Shown here piece by piece: positions 11,501 to 21,904 of a stretch of 64,000 nt of DNA (positions are counted from its first letter, which is position 1; every line of letters starts with the position of its first letter). The notes under the pieces are model-generated. The model made no database searches. It worked only from the letters and a program-made list of their open reading frames with translations, and was not told the origin of the DNA. A program made the translations under genes and the position numbers. The stretch comes from Phycisphaeraceae bacterium (GTDB lineage Bacteria; Planctomycetota; Phycisphaerae; Phycisphaerales; SM1A02): contig CP054178.1 in NCBI GenBank assembly GCA_015709595.1, positions 2,423,205-2,487,204 on the forward strand, read 5' to 3'.

Positions 11501-12159
11501 GGCTGCTGGCGCGAGGCGGACGCTTCCGGCTGGACGCGGAGGTGATCCGTGACCAGGCGCTGTTCATCAGCGGGTTGCTGGTGGAGAAAGTCGGCGGGCC
11601 GAGCGTGAAGCCCTATCAGCCCCCCGGCATCTGGGAGGCGGTGTCGTACCCGTCAAGCGACACGGCCCGGTACCGGCGGGACTCGGGCGAGTCGCTCTAT
11701 CGGCGCAGCATGTACACGTTCTGGAAGCGCACTGCGCCGCCCGCCAACCTGACCACGTTCGACGCCCCCTCGCGCGAAACCTGCACGGTGCAGCGCGTCC
11801 GCACCAACACGCCCCTGCAGCAGTTGGTGCTGATGAACGATCCGCAGTTCGTCGAGGCGGCCCGCGGTCTGGCCCAGCGAGCGCTGTTGCGGTCCGGTGC
11901 ACTGTCCGACGTGGATCGACTGGCATGGGTGTTTGAAGCCGCCACCAGCCGAACACCGGCGACGGATGAACTGGACGTGCTTCTGCGCCTGCTGGCGACT
12001 CAGCGGGAGCGTTTCTCCAATGACGCCGACGCCGCGGCTCGATTCATCGGAGTGGGCGAGTCGAAGCCCGACCCGTCACTGGCCCCGGCGGAACTGGCGG
12101 CGTGGACCACCGTGACGGGCACGATTCTCATGCTGGATGAAGTGATCACCAGGAACTGA
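8512..12159 (+). CDS. PSCyt1-PSCyt2 (DUF1549)-PSD1 (DUF1553) protein (copy 2)
   Basis: Second PSD1 protein, about 1215 aa. GTG 8512 is chosen because GGAGG lies 7 nt upstream; an earlier in-frame GTG at 8494 lacks this. A signal peptide (residues ~10-35) precedes PSCyt1 with CFKCH at 72-76. DUF1549 follows, with CAACH near 360. The middle differs from copy 1: at ~643-786 there is a beta-sandwich-like module (GSDDSIRVWVNGR, LSPGRNVILLKVVN, YGFFWSPGEHD) in place of a discoidin domain. PSD1/DUF1553 covers ~900-1206 (NNPLTARVVVNRLWQQMFG, SATYRQSS, RVRTNTPLQQ). It is paired with the DUF1501 gene 3 nt downstream and is probably an old tandem duplicate of 3457-6939. Confidence 0.9.
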   Translation: MGTPRRAMTSFGLTALALSAGAIGLSSFGSAALSTRYAAPGASFPAPSNEGARGSEIPSYNRQVRPILSDKCFKCHGPDSAARQGGLRLDSFDGATALREGWAAIMPGDPDASELIRRVSSADPDEVMPPPSEHKSLTAAEVDILRRWIAAGASYEPHWSFIPPIRPASPAVRHAGWVRNPVDQFILARLEREGLSPSPEADRRTLIRRLSLDLTGLPPTVEEIEAYLADTQPGADERLIDRLLASTRHAEHMARIWLDAARFGDTHGLHLDNYRSMWRWRDWVIDAYRRNMPFNQFTIEQLAGDLLPEPTLEQRIASGFHRNNVTTSEGGAIDAEYLVKYAVDRAETTGTVWLGLTVGCAACHDHKFDPITQREFYQFFAFFNNVAENAMDGNRHDPPPVMRAPTAEQARELDVLRDAVRAIEERIDAADPAIDAAQEAWESRWRTTLGSTWQVLSDISVESTGGTAFTRLEDGSYLASGVNPDRDTYEIVARIPEGLTHALRLEALTHESLPHNGPGRADNANFVLSEVEVTAVSTADPARSKPVEFVMAAADHSQTSGEFLVRKAIDGVTDAANGWAVEGYARREPRVALFIPSEPIGFENGTELRIRLRHETQFKGHGIGRFRLSVAASDEVRTALAPSVAGPWHMVGPFAAEAGVDPFLADFAPEKSPGQFDEAQVFEGGRAWRPRPEFIDGKVHMLSGEQCATYLAREIHCDTARRVAVSLGSDDSIRVWVNGRAAHDQPAKRPVGPDQDRITIDLSPGRNVILLKVVNYSGGYGFFWSPGEHDHAHAVAAVLRLLERDPATLATDERESIRRFFRRNHSPAIRGLYDDLAAAEARMASYEQSLPVTLVMQEQMTPRPTHVLHRGEYDKPLDRVMPGIPAALGAIESDGAASSRLDLARWLADRNNPLTARVVVNRLWQQMFGIGLVSTAEDFGLQGEWPSHPDLLDWLAVEFVESGWDVRHMLRLMALSATYRQSSRVALDLLGRDPANRLLARGGRFRLDAEVIRDQALFISGLLVEKVGGPSVKPYQPPGIWEAVSYPSSDTARYRRDSGESLYRRSMYTFWKRTAPPANLTTFDAPSRETCTVQRVRTNTPLQQLVLMNDPQFVEAARGLAQRALLRSGALSDVDRLAWVFEAATSRTPATDELDVLLRLLATQRERFSNDADAAARFIGVGESKPDPSLAPAELAAWTTVTGTILMLDEVITRN

Positions 12160-12162
12160 CGC

Positions 12163-13628
<1,466 letters not shown>

Positions 13629-13632
<4 letters not shown>

Positions 13633-15611
13633 GACCCGTTCGACTGACGTCAGCCCGAACGTGGGGGATGGCGCTTACGATCGCATGGATCGCTGGCGTG
13701 GCGCGCGCCCAGCCGACGTCAACCGCTCCATTCTGGTTCGGCGACTTCGAGCGGGAGATCGCCGGACTGCACGATCCGGTGGACGCGGCCGTGGATGGCG
13801 AGGGTCGCATGCACGTGCTGGAGCGTCTTGCCGCGCGCGTGTCGGTGTATTCCCGCGGCGGTGAGCGGCTCGGCGCATGGGGCGTGCGCGGCGACGCGCC
13901 GGGAGAGATGCTCGCTCCGCGCGGCATCGCTCTGGCCGCGGGGCGTGTGTTCATCACGGATGAAGGGCTTCACCGCGTCTGTGTGTTCGCCCCCGACGGG
14001 ACGTTCATCAGTTCCTGGGGCCGTTTCGGATCGGAATCAGGCGCGTTCTGCGACCCGTCCGGCGTCGCGGCGGACGCGGAGCGCGTCGTCGTCTGCGATA
14101 CCGGCAATGATCGCGTGCAGGTGTTCGACCACGAGGGGCGGCTGGTTCGCGTGATCGGCTCGCGCGGGACGGGCGAGGGCCAGTTCCGAAGGCCAGTCGA
14201 TGCCGCCATCGCGATGGACGGGTCGATCCACATCGTGGACGCCGACAACGCGCGGGTGCAGGTGTTCGACGCGAACGGACGGTTCGTGCGCGCGTTCGGC
14301 GAGTGGGGGCCGTTCGTCGGGCTTCTGGATGATCCCACGGGCATCGTGCTGCACGGCGGCGAGGCGCTGGTGGTCGATCATCGCAATCACCGCGTGCAGG
14401 CCTTCAGCAGCGCCGGGGGTTTTCTCGGCGCGTGGGGCATCCATGAGGTTGAACTGCACGAGGGCCAGGGCAAGGTGCATTACCCCACCGCGCTCGCCGT
14501 GGACCCGCGAGGCGCCTTCGCCGTGCTCGTCGAGCGGGTCGAGGACCGGGTGCAGGTCTTCGGCGCGGTCGTTCCGCCGCCGGGGCTGGATCGGACAAGC
14601 GCGCTGGTCACCCCGCCCAAGGCGGATCAGACGCACTTCGGCAGGGCCATCACGGCGGACGGCCCGCTGCTGATGCTCGCCGATCCTGAGAATCACTTCA
14701 CCGTGACGTACGACATGCGCCACGAAGCGCCGGTCATCATCAACCAGTTCGGCGAGCGGGGGGATCGGTCGGGCCTGCTGCGGCTGGCGTCGTGCTTCGA
14801 CCTGGACCTGTCGCGCGGGCGGCTGCTGATCGCCGACCCGGTGCAGCAGCGGCTTCAGGAGTGGTCGATCACCTATGACGCCGCCGCGCCGCTCAAGTTC
14901 GATCCCGACATGGCGTCCTTCTCCGGGGCGATCGACCTGGACCGCCTGCGCGCCAGCGTCTCCGATGCTCCGCTCGCCCACGCGATGGAGCCGGTCGGTC
15001 TGGGGCGGCTGAGCGGCGGCGAACTGGTGGTGCTGGATCGCCGCAACCGACGAGTCGTGCTGTTCGACCGAGCGATGAACTTCGTGCGCTCGTGGGGCCG
15101 CATGGGCGGCGTCGGCGGCGGTGAGTTTCTCGACCCGGTCGCCCTCGCCGTCGATCGAGTGCGAAGCGAGATCGCCGTGCTCGATGCGCTGCGGCGCGAT
15201 GTCCAGATATTCGACGACGCGGGGATTCTCCGCCGCGTCTGGCGCGTGATCCCGCCCGAAGAAAGCCGGACGCCGACCGACGAGACGACGGCCCCGTCCG
15301 GGCTGGCCATCGCCCCGAACGGCGATGTGCTGGTGACCGACGCGGGCGGGTGCCGGGTGCTTCGATTCAGCCGGGATGGGGAGTTCAAGGCGACGTGGGG
15401 CAAGCGCGGCGTGGGCATGAGCGAGTTCTGGAAGCCCGGCGCCTTGACCGTGGCGCACGATGGTTTGATCGTTGTCGTTGATCAGGGCAATCATCGGGCG
15501 CAGTCGTTCGAAGGAAGCGGCGAGTGGATCGCGACGTTCGGGCTGGGCCGGGCGTTCACCCGAAGCAACCCGCCGCGACAGGTCCGGGAGGAGGGCGACG
15601 ACGATGACTGA
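13629..15611 (+). CDS. NHL-repeat beta-propeller protein, exported
   Basis: Exported protein of 660 aa with a signal peptide ([16 protein letters not shown] near residues 14-30). The rest is built of NHL repeats expected to fold as beta-propellers. Repeated units have the form '[20 protein letters not shown]' then [16 protein letters not shown], with more at 190-300 and again at 480-640 ([38 protein letters not shown]). The stretch ~300-450 is less regular. It ends in an acidic tail (EEGDDDD). It overlaps the DUF1501 stop by 4 nt and the next gene by 8 nt. A binding or scaffold role at the cell surface is inferred. Confidence 0.88.
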
Positions 15612-16089
15612 TCGGTTCCGGTGGTGTGTGATGGTGGTGACGGCCGCCGCGGCGCTCGGGGCCTGTCGATCCGGCTCGACCAGCGGCGAAGGGGCGTCAG
15701 CCGGATACCCGGATCCGCCGGTCGCCATCGAGTCGGCCCGGGACGGCGACGGCGCGTGGACGGTCCTGCGCACGCCGCGCTCCGGGGCGGAGGTACGGTA
15801 TCGGAGCGATCCTTCACCGATCCCGCTCAACGAACCTTTCTCGCTCGAAGTCGAGCTCCGTTCAGCGGACGGCGCCGCTCCGCTGGAGGTTGAAACGCTC
15901 GAAGTCGATGGGCGCATGCCGCACCATCGGCACGGCATGAACACCGTTCCGCGCATCACGTCGATGGGCGGGGGCCGATACAGGGTGGACGGCATGTTGT
16001 TCCACATGCCCGGTCGGTGGGAGCTTTCCTTCGATCTGACCCGCGACGGCGTGACCGAGCGGGTGCTGCAAGTGGTGATGCTCGACTGA
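15604..16089 (+). CDS. YtkA-like lipoprotein
   Basis: Predicted lipoprotein of 161 aa. The N-terminus [21 protein letters not shown] ends in lipobox LGAC, giving Cys21 as the lipidated residue. The C-terminal ~90 residues form a small beta-sandwich resembling the YtkA-like domain, with the characteristic HHRHGMNTVPRI and YRVDGMLFHMPGRWELSFDL segments. Its His/Met-rich patch (MPHHRHGM, FHMPG) could bind copper, as proposed for relatives. It overlaps the NHL gene by 8 nt, and its TGA overlaps the ATG of the di-heme peroxidase-like gene. This suggests a redox or metal-supply role together with that protein (inference). Confidence 0.82.
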   Translation: MTDRFRWCVMVVTAAAALGACRSGSTSGEGASAGYPDPPVAIESARDGDGAWTVLRTPRSGAEVRYRSDPSPIPLNEPFSLEVELRSADGAAPLEVETLEVDGRMPHHRHGMNTVPRITSMGGGRYRVDGMLFHMPGRWELSFDLTRDGVTERVLQVVMLD

Positions 16090-17432
16090 TGCGAGGCGCA
16101 TGGGCTTCCATCGCGGTCATCGGCGTCGGCGCCTCGGCGCTCGGCTTGGCGCGTGGCGGCGCCGGTCCGACGTGGGGCCACCAGGTTGATCGGGCGTCCA
16201 CAGGCGACGCGCCGGAGTTCACCGAGATCGAGATCCGACGCATCCTGCAGCACGAGTGGCGTGCGATCCCGCCTGACCCGACCAACCGATTCGCGGATGA
16301 TCCGCGGGCTGCTCACTTTGGCCAGTATCTGTTCTTCGACACGCGATTCTCGGCCAACGGGCAGGTATCGTGCGCCACCTGCCACGACCCCGCCAAGGGG
16401 TTCGCGGACGGGCTGCCGCTCGGCAAGGGGCTGGCGGAGTTGACGCGCCACTCCATGACGCTTTGGAACGTGGGGCGCAATCGCTGGTTCTTCTGGGATG
16501 GCCGGATCGACACGCTCTGGGCGCAGGCGCTCCAGCCCTTTGAGAACGCGATGGAAATGGGAACCAATCGCGTGCGCGTGGTGCGTCAGATCGCGTCTGA
16601 TCCCGTTCTGCGCGAGGCATATGAGGCGCTCTTCGGCTCGCTGCCAGGCGGCGAGGCGATGTCGCAGTTCCCACCGGATGCCCGACCCGTCCCCGACGAT
16701 CCCGATCATCCGCACCACAAGGCATGGGAATCCATGCCGGAAGAGAACCGGGAAGCCGTCAACCACGCCTTTGTGAATCTGGGCAAGGCCATCGCGGCCT
16801 ACGAGCGGCGGATCGTCAGCCGCAACGCGCCCTTCGACCGCTTCGTCGAAGGGTTGCGCACGGGGGATGCGGCGTTGCGTCAAGCACTCACCCCGCAGCA
16901 GCAGCAGGGGTTGCGTCTGTTTATCGGGCAGGCCAACTGTCGTCTGTGCCACTTCGGGCCTGACTTCACCGATCACGAGTTCCACAACAACGGGGTGCCA
17001 CCCTTGAGAAAGGGTCTGCCGCAGGACGCGGGACGTTTCGACGGCATCGGTCGGCTGCGGTCCGACCCGTTCCGGGCTGAGTCGTCGTACAGCGATGATC
17101 CGACAGGCCCGGTAGCGCAACGAGCGGGCTTTCTGGCGCGGACGCCGGAGTCATGGGGGCAGTTCCGGACCCCGACGCTCCGTAACATTGGGCAAACCGG
17201 CCCGTACATGCACCAGGGACAGTTCGAAACACTGGAGGATGTGGTAGAGTTCTACTCGACCCTGCAGGGGCAGGTACGCATCGGGCATCATCAGGAGACG
17301 ATTCTGACGGCGTTGAACCTCTCGACGGAGGAGAAAGCCGACTTGGTCGCGTTTCTGAAGTCGCTGACCGGCGAACCCCTGCCGGAACGGCTCCTCCTAA
17401 GGCCGGATGATCCCCGGTGGCTCGGGGATTGA
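16089..17432 (+). CDS. Di-heme cytochrome c peroxidase / MauG family protein
   Basis: Exported di-heme protein of 447 aa. A hydrophobic N-terminus (residues ~3-22) is followed by the CCP/MauG fold. The first heme motif is CATCH (95-99) in the typical NGQVSCATCHDPAKGFADG. The second is CRLCH (284-288) in GQANCRLCHFGPDFTD. The C-terminal TPTLRNIGQTGPYMHQGQFETLEDVVEFY block is diagnostic of the family. It reduces peroxide or performs MauG-like oxidation in the periplasm; the sequence does not decide between them. ATG 16089 overlaps the previous TGA. It is the last gene of the overlapping cluster, and its stop lies inside a -35 element for the next gene. Confidence 0.9.
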   Translation: MRGAWASIAVIGVGASALGLARGGAGPTWGHQVDRASTGDAPEFTEIEIRRILQHEWRAIPPDPTNRFADDPRAAHFGQYLFFDTRFSANGQVSCATCHDPAKGFADGLPLGKGLAELTRHSMTLWNVGRNRWFFWDGRIDTLWAQALQPFENAMEMGTNRVRVVRQIASDPVLREAYEALFGSLPGGEAMSQFPPDARPVPDDPDHPHHKAWESMPEENREAVNHAFVNLGKAIAAYERRIVSRNAPFDRFVEGLRTGDAALRQALTPQQQQGLRLFIGQANCRLCHFGPDFTDHEFHNNGVPPLRKGLPQDAGRFDGIGRLRSDPFRAESSYSDDPTGPVAQRAGFLARTPESWGQFRTPTLRNIGQTGPYMHQGQFETLEDVVEFYSTLQGQVRIGHHQETILTALNLSTEEKADLVAFLKSLTGEPLPERLLLRPDDPRWLGD

Positions 17433-17457
17433 CAATCGGACCTGTTCCTGCGATACC
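17429..17457 (+). promoter_or_regulatory. Sigma70-like promoter for the choice-of-anchor B gene
   Basis: A perfect TTGACA (17429-17434) is followed by a 17-nt spacer and GATACC (17452-17457), a weak -10. The -35 overlaps the stop codon of the di-heme gene. A start near 17464 would leave a leader of about 22 nt containing GAGGAGA before GTG 17486. Confidence 0.5.
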
Positions 17458-17485
17458 ACTCGTGCGGGGTGTTGAGGAGACATCC

Positions 17486-20011
17486 GTGATCACACGCAGC
17501 ATGGTGGCGGTTCTGGCTGGTTCCATCGGGTTTCTGGGGCTGGGCTCCCTGTTCGCACACCCCGACGACCCCAAGGAGCGGGATCGCCAGCCGCGCTACG
17601 AAGGCCCCGCATGGCGTCTGGATATCGACGGTCAGGGCGACACGCCCGGGCCCGCGTTTCCATCGCAGAACATCCAGTTGATGAGCTGGCTGCCCCTGGG
17701 TGAGTTCGGCAATCACACGTCGGGCAACAGCGTGTGGGGGTACGTTTCCCCCGGCAAGCGGGAATACGCGATCATGGGGTTGTCGGGCGGGACCGGATTC
17801 GTGGATGTGACCAATCCCGGCAACGCCCAGATCGTCGCGGTGCTTTCCGGTCCCACCAGCACCTGGCGCGACATGAAGACCTACGGCCAGTACGCCTACG
17901 CAATCAGTGAGGGCGGCTCGGGCATCCAAGTCTTCGACCTTTCCCGTATCGACGAGGGCATTGTGACCCATGTCAACACGGTGCTGACCGGCGGCACCGC
18001 GGCCACGCACACGCTGGCCGTCAATGAGCAGAGCGGCTACCTCTATCGCGCCGGCGGCGGAAGCAACGGCATCCGCATCTACAGTCTCGCCGACCCCGCC
18101 AACCCGGTGCTGGTCAACCAGTACACCGAGCGCTACACCCATGAGGCCACGGTCGTCACCTACACCGAGGGGCCGTATGCAGGGCGCGAGATCGCCTTCC
18201 TGTGCGGCGGCTTCAATGGCGGATGGAACCAGACCGGCCTGACGATTCTGGACGTCACCGACAAACAGAACTTGCAGGTGCTCGCCCATCTCCAGTACTC
18301 CGACAACAACTACTCCCATCAGGGCTGGCCTTCCGCTGACATGCGGTATTTCTACCTGAACGATGAACTGGACGAACAGAACGTCGGCTTCACCACGCGC
18401 ACGCGCATCATCGACATCAGCAACCTGAACAACCCCACCGAGGCGGGGTGGTTCACCAACGGGCTCCGCGCCGTCGATCACAACCTCTATGTGCTCGGCA
18501 ACCTGATCTTCGAGTCGAACTACCGCAGCGGCTTGCGCGTCTTCGATAACTCCGCGGACCCGCTCAATCCCGTCGAGATCGCCTACTTCGACACCTACCC
18601 GGACAACGACAATCCCAACTTCAACGGGCTTTGGAACAACTATCCCTTCCTGCCCAGCGGCACCATCCTCGGAAGCGACATCGAACGTGGGCTCTTTGTG
18701 TGGCGGCTGGTGCTGCCCCTGCTGGCCTTCGACTATCCGGACGGCCGACCCGACCTCGTCGATCCGCACGGCGGAACCCGCATGCTGGTGCAGGTCAGCG
18801 CCGACCGGGAGACGCCGCAACCCGGCACCGGCGTGCTGCACGTGTCCGTCAACGGCGGCGACTTCGTCGAGTTTCCCATGACTCACCTGGGGAATCACCT
18901 GTACGAGGCGACGTTCCCCGAGGCGCCGTGCGGATCAACGGTGCGGTACTACGTCAGCGCCGAAACCACGCGCGGCACGCGCTTCACCAATCCCATCGGC
19001 GCGCCCGCCGACGCCTTCAGCGCCGTCGCGGCGGTCGGGTTCGCCACCCTCTTCTCCGACCCCTTCCAGACCGACCAGGGCTGGACGGTGCAGAACGTTC
19101 AGCTCACCGACGGCGCCTGGGAGCGAGGCGTGCCCGCCGGCGACGGCAGCCGCGGCGACCCCACCAGCGACTTCGACGGCTCGGGCGCCTGCTACCTCAC
19201 CGGCAACCGGGCCGGCAACAGCGACGTGGACGGCGGCCCCACCCGCCTCCTCTCGCCCGTCATCGACCTCTCCAGCGCCCCCGAGGCGGAGGTCTCCTAC
19301 GCCCGCTGGTTCACCAACGACGACCGCGACATCGACCGCCTCGACACGCACATCTCCAACGACGGCGGGCAGACCTGGGTGCTGGTCTCCAGCGTGGGCC
19401 ACTTCGACGGCTGGCAGGAGCACGCCTTCCGCGTCGCCGACTTCGTGACGCCGACGAACCAGGTGCGTCTGCGTTTCAGCGCCACCGACAACCCCAACGA
19501 CTCGGTGACCGAGGCGGCCATCGACGCGGTGCGCATCCGCACGATTCAATGCGACTCGACCGTGCTGACCGGCTTCACGGTGTCGCGCGGCACGCTGATG
19601 TCGGGCACGCTGGATGACCTGCGCGAGTCCGACGACGCCTCGCTGCGCGTCAAGTCGGGCTTCGGCAACACCTTCACCGACCTGCACAGCATGTTCCTGC
19701 GCGTGGACGGCGAGACGACGAACGCCAGCCCGGCGGAAGTGGACGTGCGGATCGAGACGCGCATCAGCCACCAGACGGGCATCGGCCGCGTGATGATGCA
19801 GAACTGGAACACCAGCCAGTTCGAGCAGGTGGGCACGTACGCGGTTGGTCAGACGGATGTCGTGGCCAACGTGAACGGGCTGGACGCGGGCAAGTACGTG
19901 CGCGCCGGCGACGGCCGGGTGCGGGTGCAGATCCGCCACATCGTGGTGGTGCCGGTGTTCGCCTTCACCTTCGACACGTGGGTGGACCAGGTGCGCTTCA
20001 CGGTGCGGTGA
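17486..20011 (+). CDS. Choice-of-anchor B family protein with C-terminal jelly-roll modules
   Basis: Secreted protein of about 841 aa. GTG 17486 is chosen for the GAGGAGA 5 nt upstream and the resulting signal peptide (MVAVLAGSIGFLGLGSLFA). Residues ~50-440 carry the choice-of-anchor B/LVIVD region (SWLPLGEFGNHTSGNSVWGY, GLSGGTGFVDVTNPGNAQ, repeated 'DVT/DIS' strands). A small beta-domain follows (~455-540), then a MAM/jelly-roll-like domain (~545-700; LLSPVIDLSSAPEAEVSYARW). The last ~130 residues (SDDASLRVKSGFGNTFTDLH onward) resemble a repeated module I recall from Phycisphaerae exported proteins. It lies 53 nt after the di-heme gene with its own promoter, and is likely a surface protein working with the cluster. 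Confidence 0.85.
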   Translation: MITRSMVAVLAGSIGFLGLGSLFAHPDDPKERDRQPRYEGPAWRLDIDGQGDTPGPAFPSQNIQLMSWLPLGEFGNHTSGNSVWGYVSPGKREYAIMGLSGGTGFVDVTNPGNAQIVAVLSGPTSTWRDMKTYGQYAYAISEGGSGIQVFDLSRIDEGIVTHVNTVLTGGTAATHTLAVNEQSGYLYRAGGGSNGIRIYSLADPANPVLVNQYTERYTHEATVVTYTEGPYAGREIAFLCGGFNGGWNQTGLTILDVTDKQNLQVLAHLQYSDNNYSHQGWPSADMRYFYLNDELDEQNVGFTTRTRIIDISNLNNPTEAGWFTNGLRAVDHNLYVLGNLIFESNYRSGLRVFDNSADPLNPVEIAYFDTYPDNDNPNFNGLWNNYPFLPSGTILGSDIERGLFVWRLVLPLLAFDYPDGRPDLVDPHGGTRMLVQVSADRETPQPGTGVLHVSVNGGDFVEFPMTHLGNHLYEATFPEAPCGSTVRYYVSAETTRGTRFTNPIGAPADAFSAVAAVGFATLFSDPFQTDQGWTVQNVQLTDGAWERGVPAGDGSRGDPTSDFDGSGACYLTGNRAGNSDVDGGPTRLLSPVIDLSSAPEAEVSYARWFTNDDRDIDRLDTHISNDGGQTWVLVSSVGHFDGWQEHAFRVADFVTPTNQVRLRFSATDNPNDSVTEAAIDAVRIRTIQCDSTVLTGFTVSRGTLMSGTLDDLRESDDASLRVKSGFGNTFTDLHSMFLRVDGETTNASPAEVDVRIETRISHQTGIGRVMMQNWNTSQFEQVGTYAVGQTDVVANVNGLDAGKYVRAGDGRVRVQIRHIVVVPVFAFTFDTWVDQVRFTVR

Positions 20012-20123
20012 GCGACGGCGTCCGGCGGTCGGCGCCGGGTGCCGCGCGGGGTGCGTCGGTTGGTCGCGGTTCCGGCCGAGGTCGCCAGCCGACCGCCTTG
20101 CTGCCTGTCCGTGGCGGCCCTCG

Positions 20124-20129
20124 TACAAT
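20124..20129 (+). promoter_or_regulatory. -10 element of tRNA-Arg
   Basis: TACAAT ends 10 nt before the mature 5' end of the tRNA, the spacing expected for a tRNA promoter. It serves as an internal control for the -10 consensus used elsewhere in this window. Confidence 0.5.
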
Positions 20130-20139
20130 CACCCTCGGT

Positions 20140-20213
<74 letters not shown>

Positions 20214-20222
20214 TTGGCGGCC

Positions 20223-20250
20223 CCGCATGCGTCGCTTGATCGCCATGCGG
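20223..20250. other. Short inverted repeat between tRNA-Arg and PH-domain gene
   Basis: CCGCATG (20223-20229) and CATGCGG (20244-20250) form a perfect 7-bp stem with a 14-nt loop in the convergent gap. It could be a weak bidirectional terminator, but no T-tract follows on either strand. Confidence 0.25.
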
Positions 20251-20264
20251 CTGTTCTCTCGTCC

Positions 20265-21080
20265 CTATCGTCCGTTCAGCGCCGCGGCCAGGGCGCGCGC
20301 CTCGTCACGAATCGCCCGCAGGGCTTCGAGGTGCTCCGGCCTCCACGCCGGGCGTGCCGCGAGATTGACGCGCTGATTCTCCCGCCGGTCCGTTGATTGG
20401 ACCGCCTCGGCGCGTGATGCCCGTTCCTCATCCCCCAGCCCGGCGGACTTGGACTGTTTCAGCCGCGACAGGATCAGATCCCGCAACGCCGGGGCATCGG
20501 CCACGCCCTCGATGCGGGCCTGGTTGCCCACGCCCGCGCCGCCCTTCTGCACTGCGGCGGCGCCGGCGGTCTCGATGATCACGTCCGCGATGCCGAAGTG
20601 CCGCTGCACCGGGCCCTGCTGCACCTTGACGTTCTGCACGTTCTCGAACGTCACCGTGGTCTCACGGATGCTGATGATCCCGCGGCGGATGCGGATGCTG
20701 CGGTCCGTCATGACATACCACGTGGCGTCGTATTTCAGGTGAATGGCGATGAACGCGATGATGTCCGGTACGATGATCAGCACCAGCACCGGCGGCAGCA
20801 GCAGGGCGGCCACCCACCACAGCCCCTCGAAGATCAGCGCCGCCGCCGCGGCCACATAGCCGATCGCCAGACCGATGTCCGTGATCGCCAGCACGATCCA
20901 GAACCAGAACTTCATGTACTTCAGCCACCCCGGCGCGGGCTGGAAGGATCGCACTTCGCCGCCTCGCGACGAGTTCACGGGAATGGTCGGCGGCTCCTTG
21001 GGAACCCGCAGCAGGGGCACGATGACCGCCCACAGCCCGCGGTACATCTTCTCCGTTGCTTCCTCGATGGGCCGGCTCAT
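20265..21080 (-). CDS. PH-domain (bPH2/DUF304-like) membrane protein
   Basis: About 271 aa. Two membrane helices (FWFWIVLAITDIGLAIGYVAAAA and WWVAALLLPPVLVLIIVPDII, ~55-110) are followed by a bacterial PH domain (YDATWYVMTDRSIRIRRG, then VTFENVQNVKVQQGPVQRHF and IETAG), as in the YdbS/YdbT group. The C-terminal ~80 residues are charged and probably cytoplasmic. The start ATG 21080 overlaps the stop of the upstream PH-domain gene (ATGA), so the two are translationally coupled. Function is unknown; tandem YdbS/YdbT-like genes have been linked to envelope stress in other bacteria. Confidence 0.85.
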   Translation of the reverse strand: MSRPIEEATEKMYRGLWAVIVPLLRVPKEPPTIPVNSSRGGEVRSFQPAPGWLKYMKFWFWIVLAITDIGLAIGYVAAAAALIFEGLWWVAALLLPPVLVLIIVPDIIAFIAIHLKYDATWYVMTDRSIRIRRGIISIRETTVTFENVQNVKVQQGPVQRHFGIADVIIETAGAAAVQKGGAGVGNQARIEGVADAPALRDLILSRLKQSKSAGLGDEERASRAEAVQSTDRRENQRVNLAARPAWRPEHLEALRAIRDEARALAAALNGR

Positions 21081-21784
21081 GCGTCGCCCTCCGGTCTCCC
21101 GCCGGGGGCGGCAGCGGCACTGGCGCGGGCGGAACGGATCTCCCACAGGGTGTCGCGGATGTCGCGCAGCAGCGCCAGGGCTTCGTCGTCGGGGTCGTCA
21201 CCTCGGCCCGTCCTCGGTGCTGACGTAGTGCAGTCCGGCGCGGCATCGCCCTCGTCATGCCCATCGCCTGATTCCAGCCCTCCGACGCCTTTTGCTCCTG
21301 CTGCGACCGGTTCGGAACCATCGTTCAGCGAGGCCGCGTCATCCTCCACGCCCCTCATGCGGGCGTAGAGGAAGTCCCGCAGCGCCTCCGGGTTGCGGAT
21401 GCCCTCGATGGTCATCTCCGCCCCGGACGAGCCGCTGGCGGTCTGCACCGCCACGTCCGCAAGCCCCAGCCAGCGGTGGAAGATGTTGCGCGTGACGTGG
21501 ATGTCCTGGATCCGCCGGTAGGTCAGGTAGACCTCCTTGCGGAAGAACATGCCGTACGCCATCGACACGCCCTTGTCATCGAACTTGTAGATCAGCGTGC
21601 GGTACTTGAGCCACCCCGCGATGGCCACGAAGGGGAAACCCACCAGCGTCAGGGCCGCCACCAGCAGGTAGTAGGTCATCAGCGCAGGGTCGGGGCGTTC
21701 GGCGTCGGCGGGGTTGAATCCGGCCGCCGGCACCGGGGCGCCGGGCTTGGTCGTGGTGGTGGCGGCTGCGGCGTCCCGTGTCAT
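21077..21784 (-). CDS. PH-domain (bPH2/DUF304-like) membrane protein
   Basis: 235 aa, first gene of the two-gene unit. A Pro/Ala/Thr-rich N-terminus leads to a single clear hydrophobic segment (LMTYYLLVAALTLVGFPFVA, ~35-55) and a PH domain with the family pattern YRTLIYKFDDKGVSMAYGMF, VYLTYRRIQDIHVTRNIFHR and VAVQTASGSSG. Residues ~150-235 are acidic, probably disordered, and end in a helix resembling the C-terminal helix of the partner (LLRDIRDTLWEIR against LRAIRDEARALA). GGAGAG precedes the ATG. Confidence 0.83.
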   Translation of the reverse strand: MTRDAAAATTTTKPGAPVPAAGFNPADAERPDPALMTYYLLVAALTLVGFPFVAIAGWLKYRTLIYKFDDKGVSMAYGMFFRKEVYLTYRRIQDIHVTRNIFHRWLGLADVAVQTASGSSGAEMTIEGIRNPEALRDFLYARMRGVEDDAASLNDGSEPVAAGAKGVGGLESGDGHDEGDAAPDCTTSAPRTGRGDDPDDEALALLRDIRDTLWEIRSARASAAAAPGGRPEGDA

Positions 21785-21837
21785 GGCGTCTCTCCGACAT
21801 CATCTTGGGAGAAACGCGATGCGATTGCAAGCAGGGG

Positions 21838-21875
21838 TTCAACACCGAGGACTACGGAGAGCCACGGAGAGGTGG
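21838..21875. repeat. Intergenic repeat, 'CTCTGCGG' family (degenerate copy)
   Basis: CACCGAGGACTACGGAGAG followed by CCACGGAGAGG has the same layout as the copies near 39162, 43328 and 46533, read on the opposite strand: three CTCYGCG-like units, then a TGAA-like end. It lies between the PH-domain operon and the 21905 gene. Confidence 0.5.
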
Positions 21876-21904
21876 TGGAGCAGGATCAGGAACGCCGCGA
21901 CGGC

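Noticed and set aside
14037-17120. 1027-aa minus-strand ORF
   Set aside because: It lies opposite the NHL, YtkA and di-heme genes, all of which have clear family motifs, and its own translation has none.
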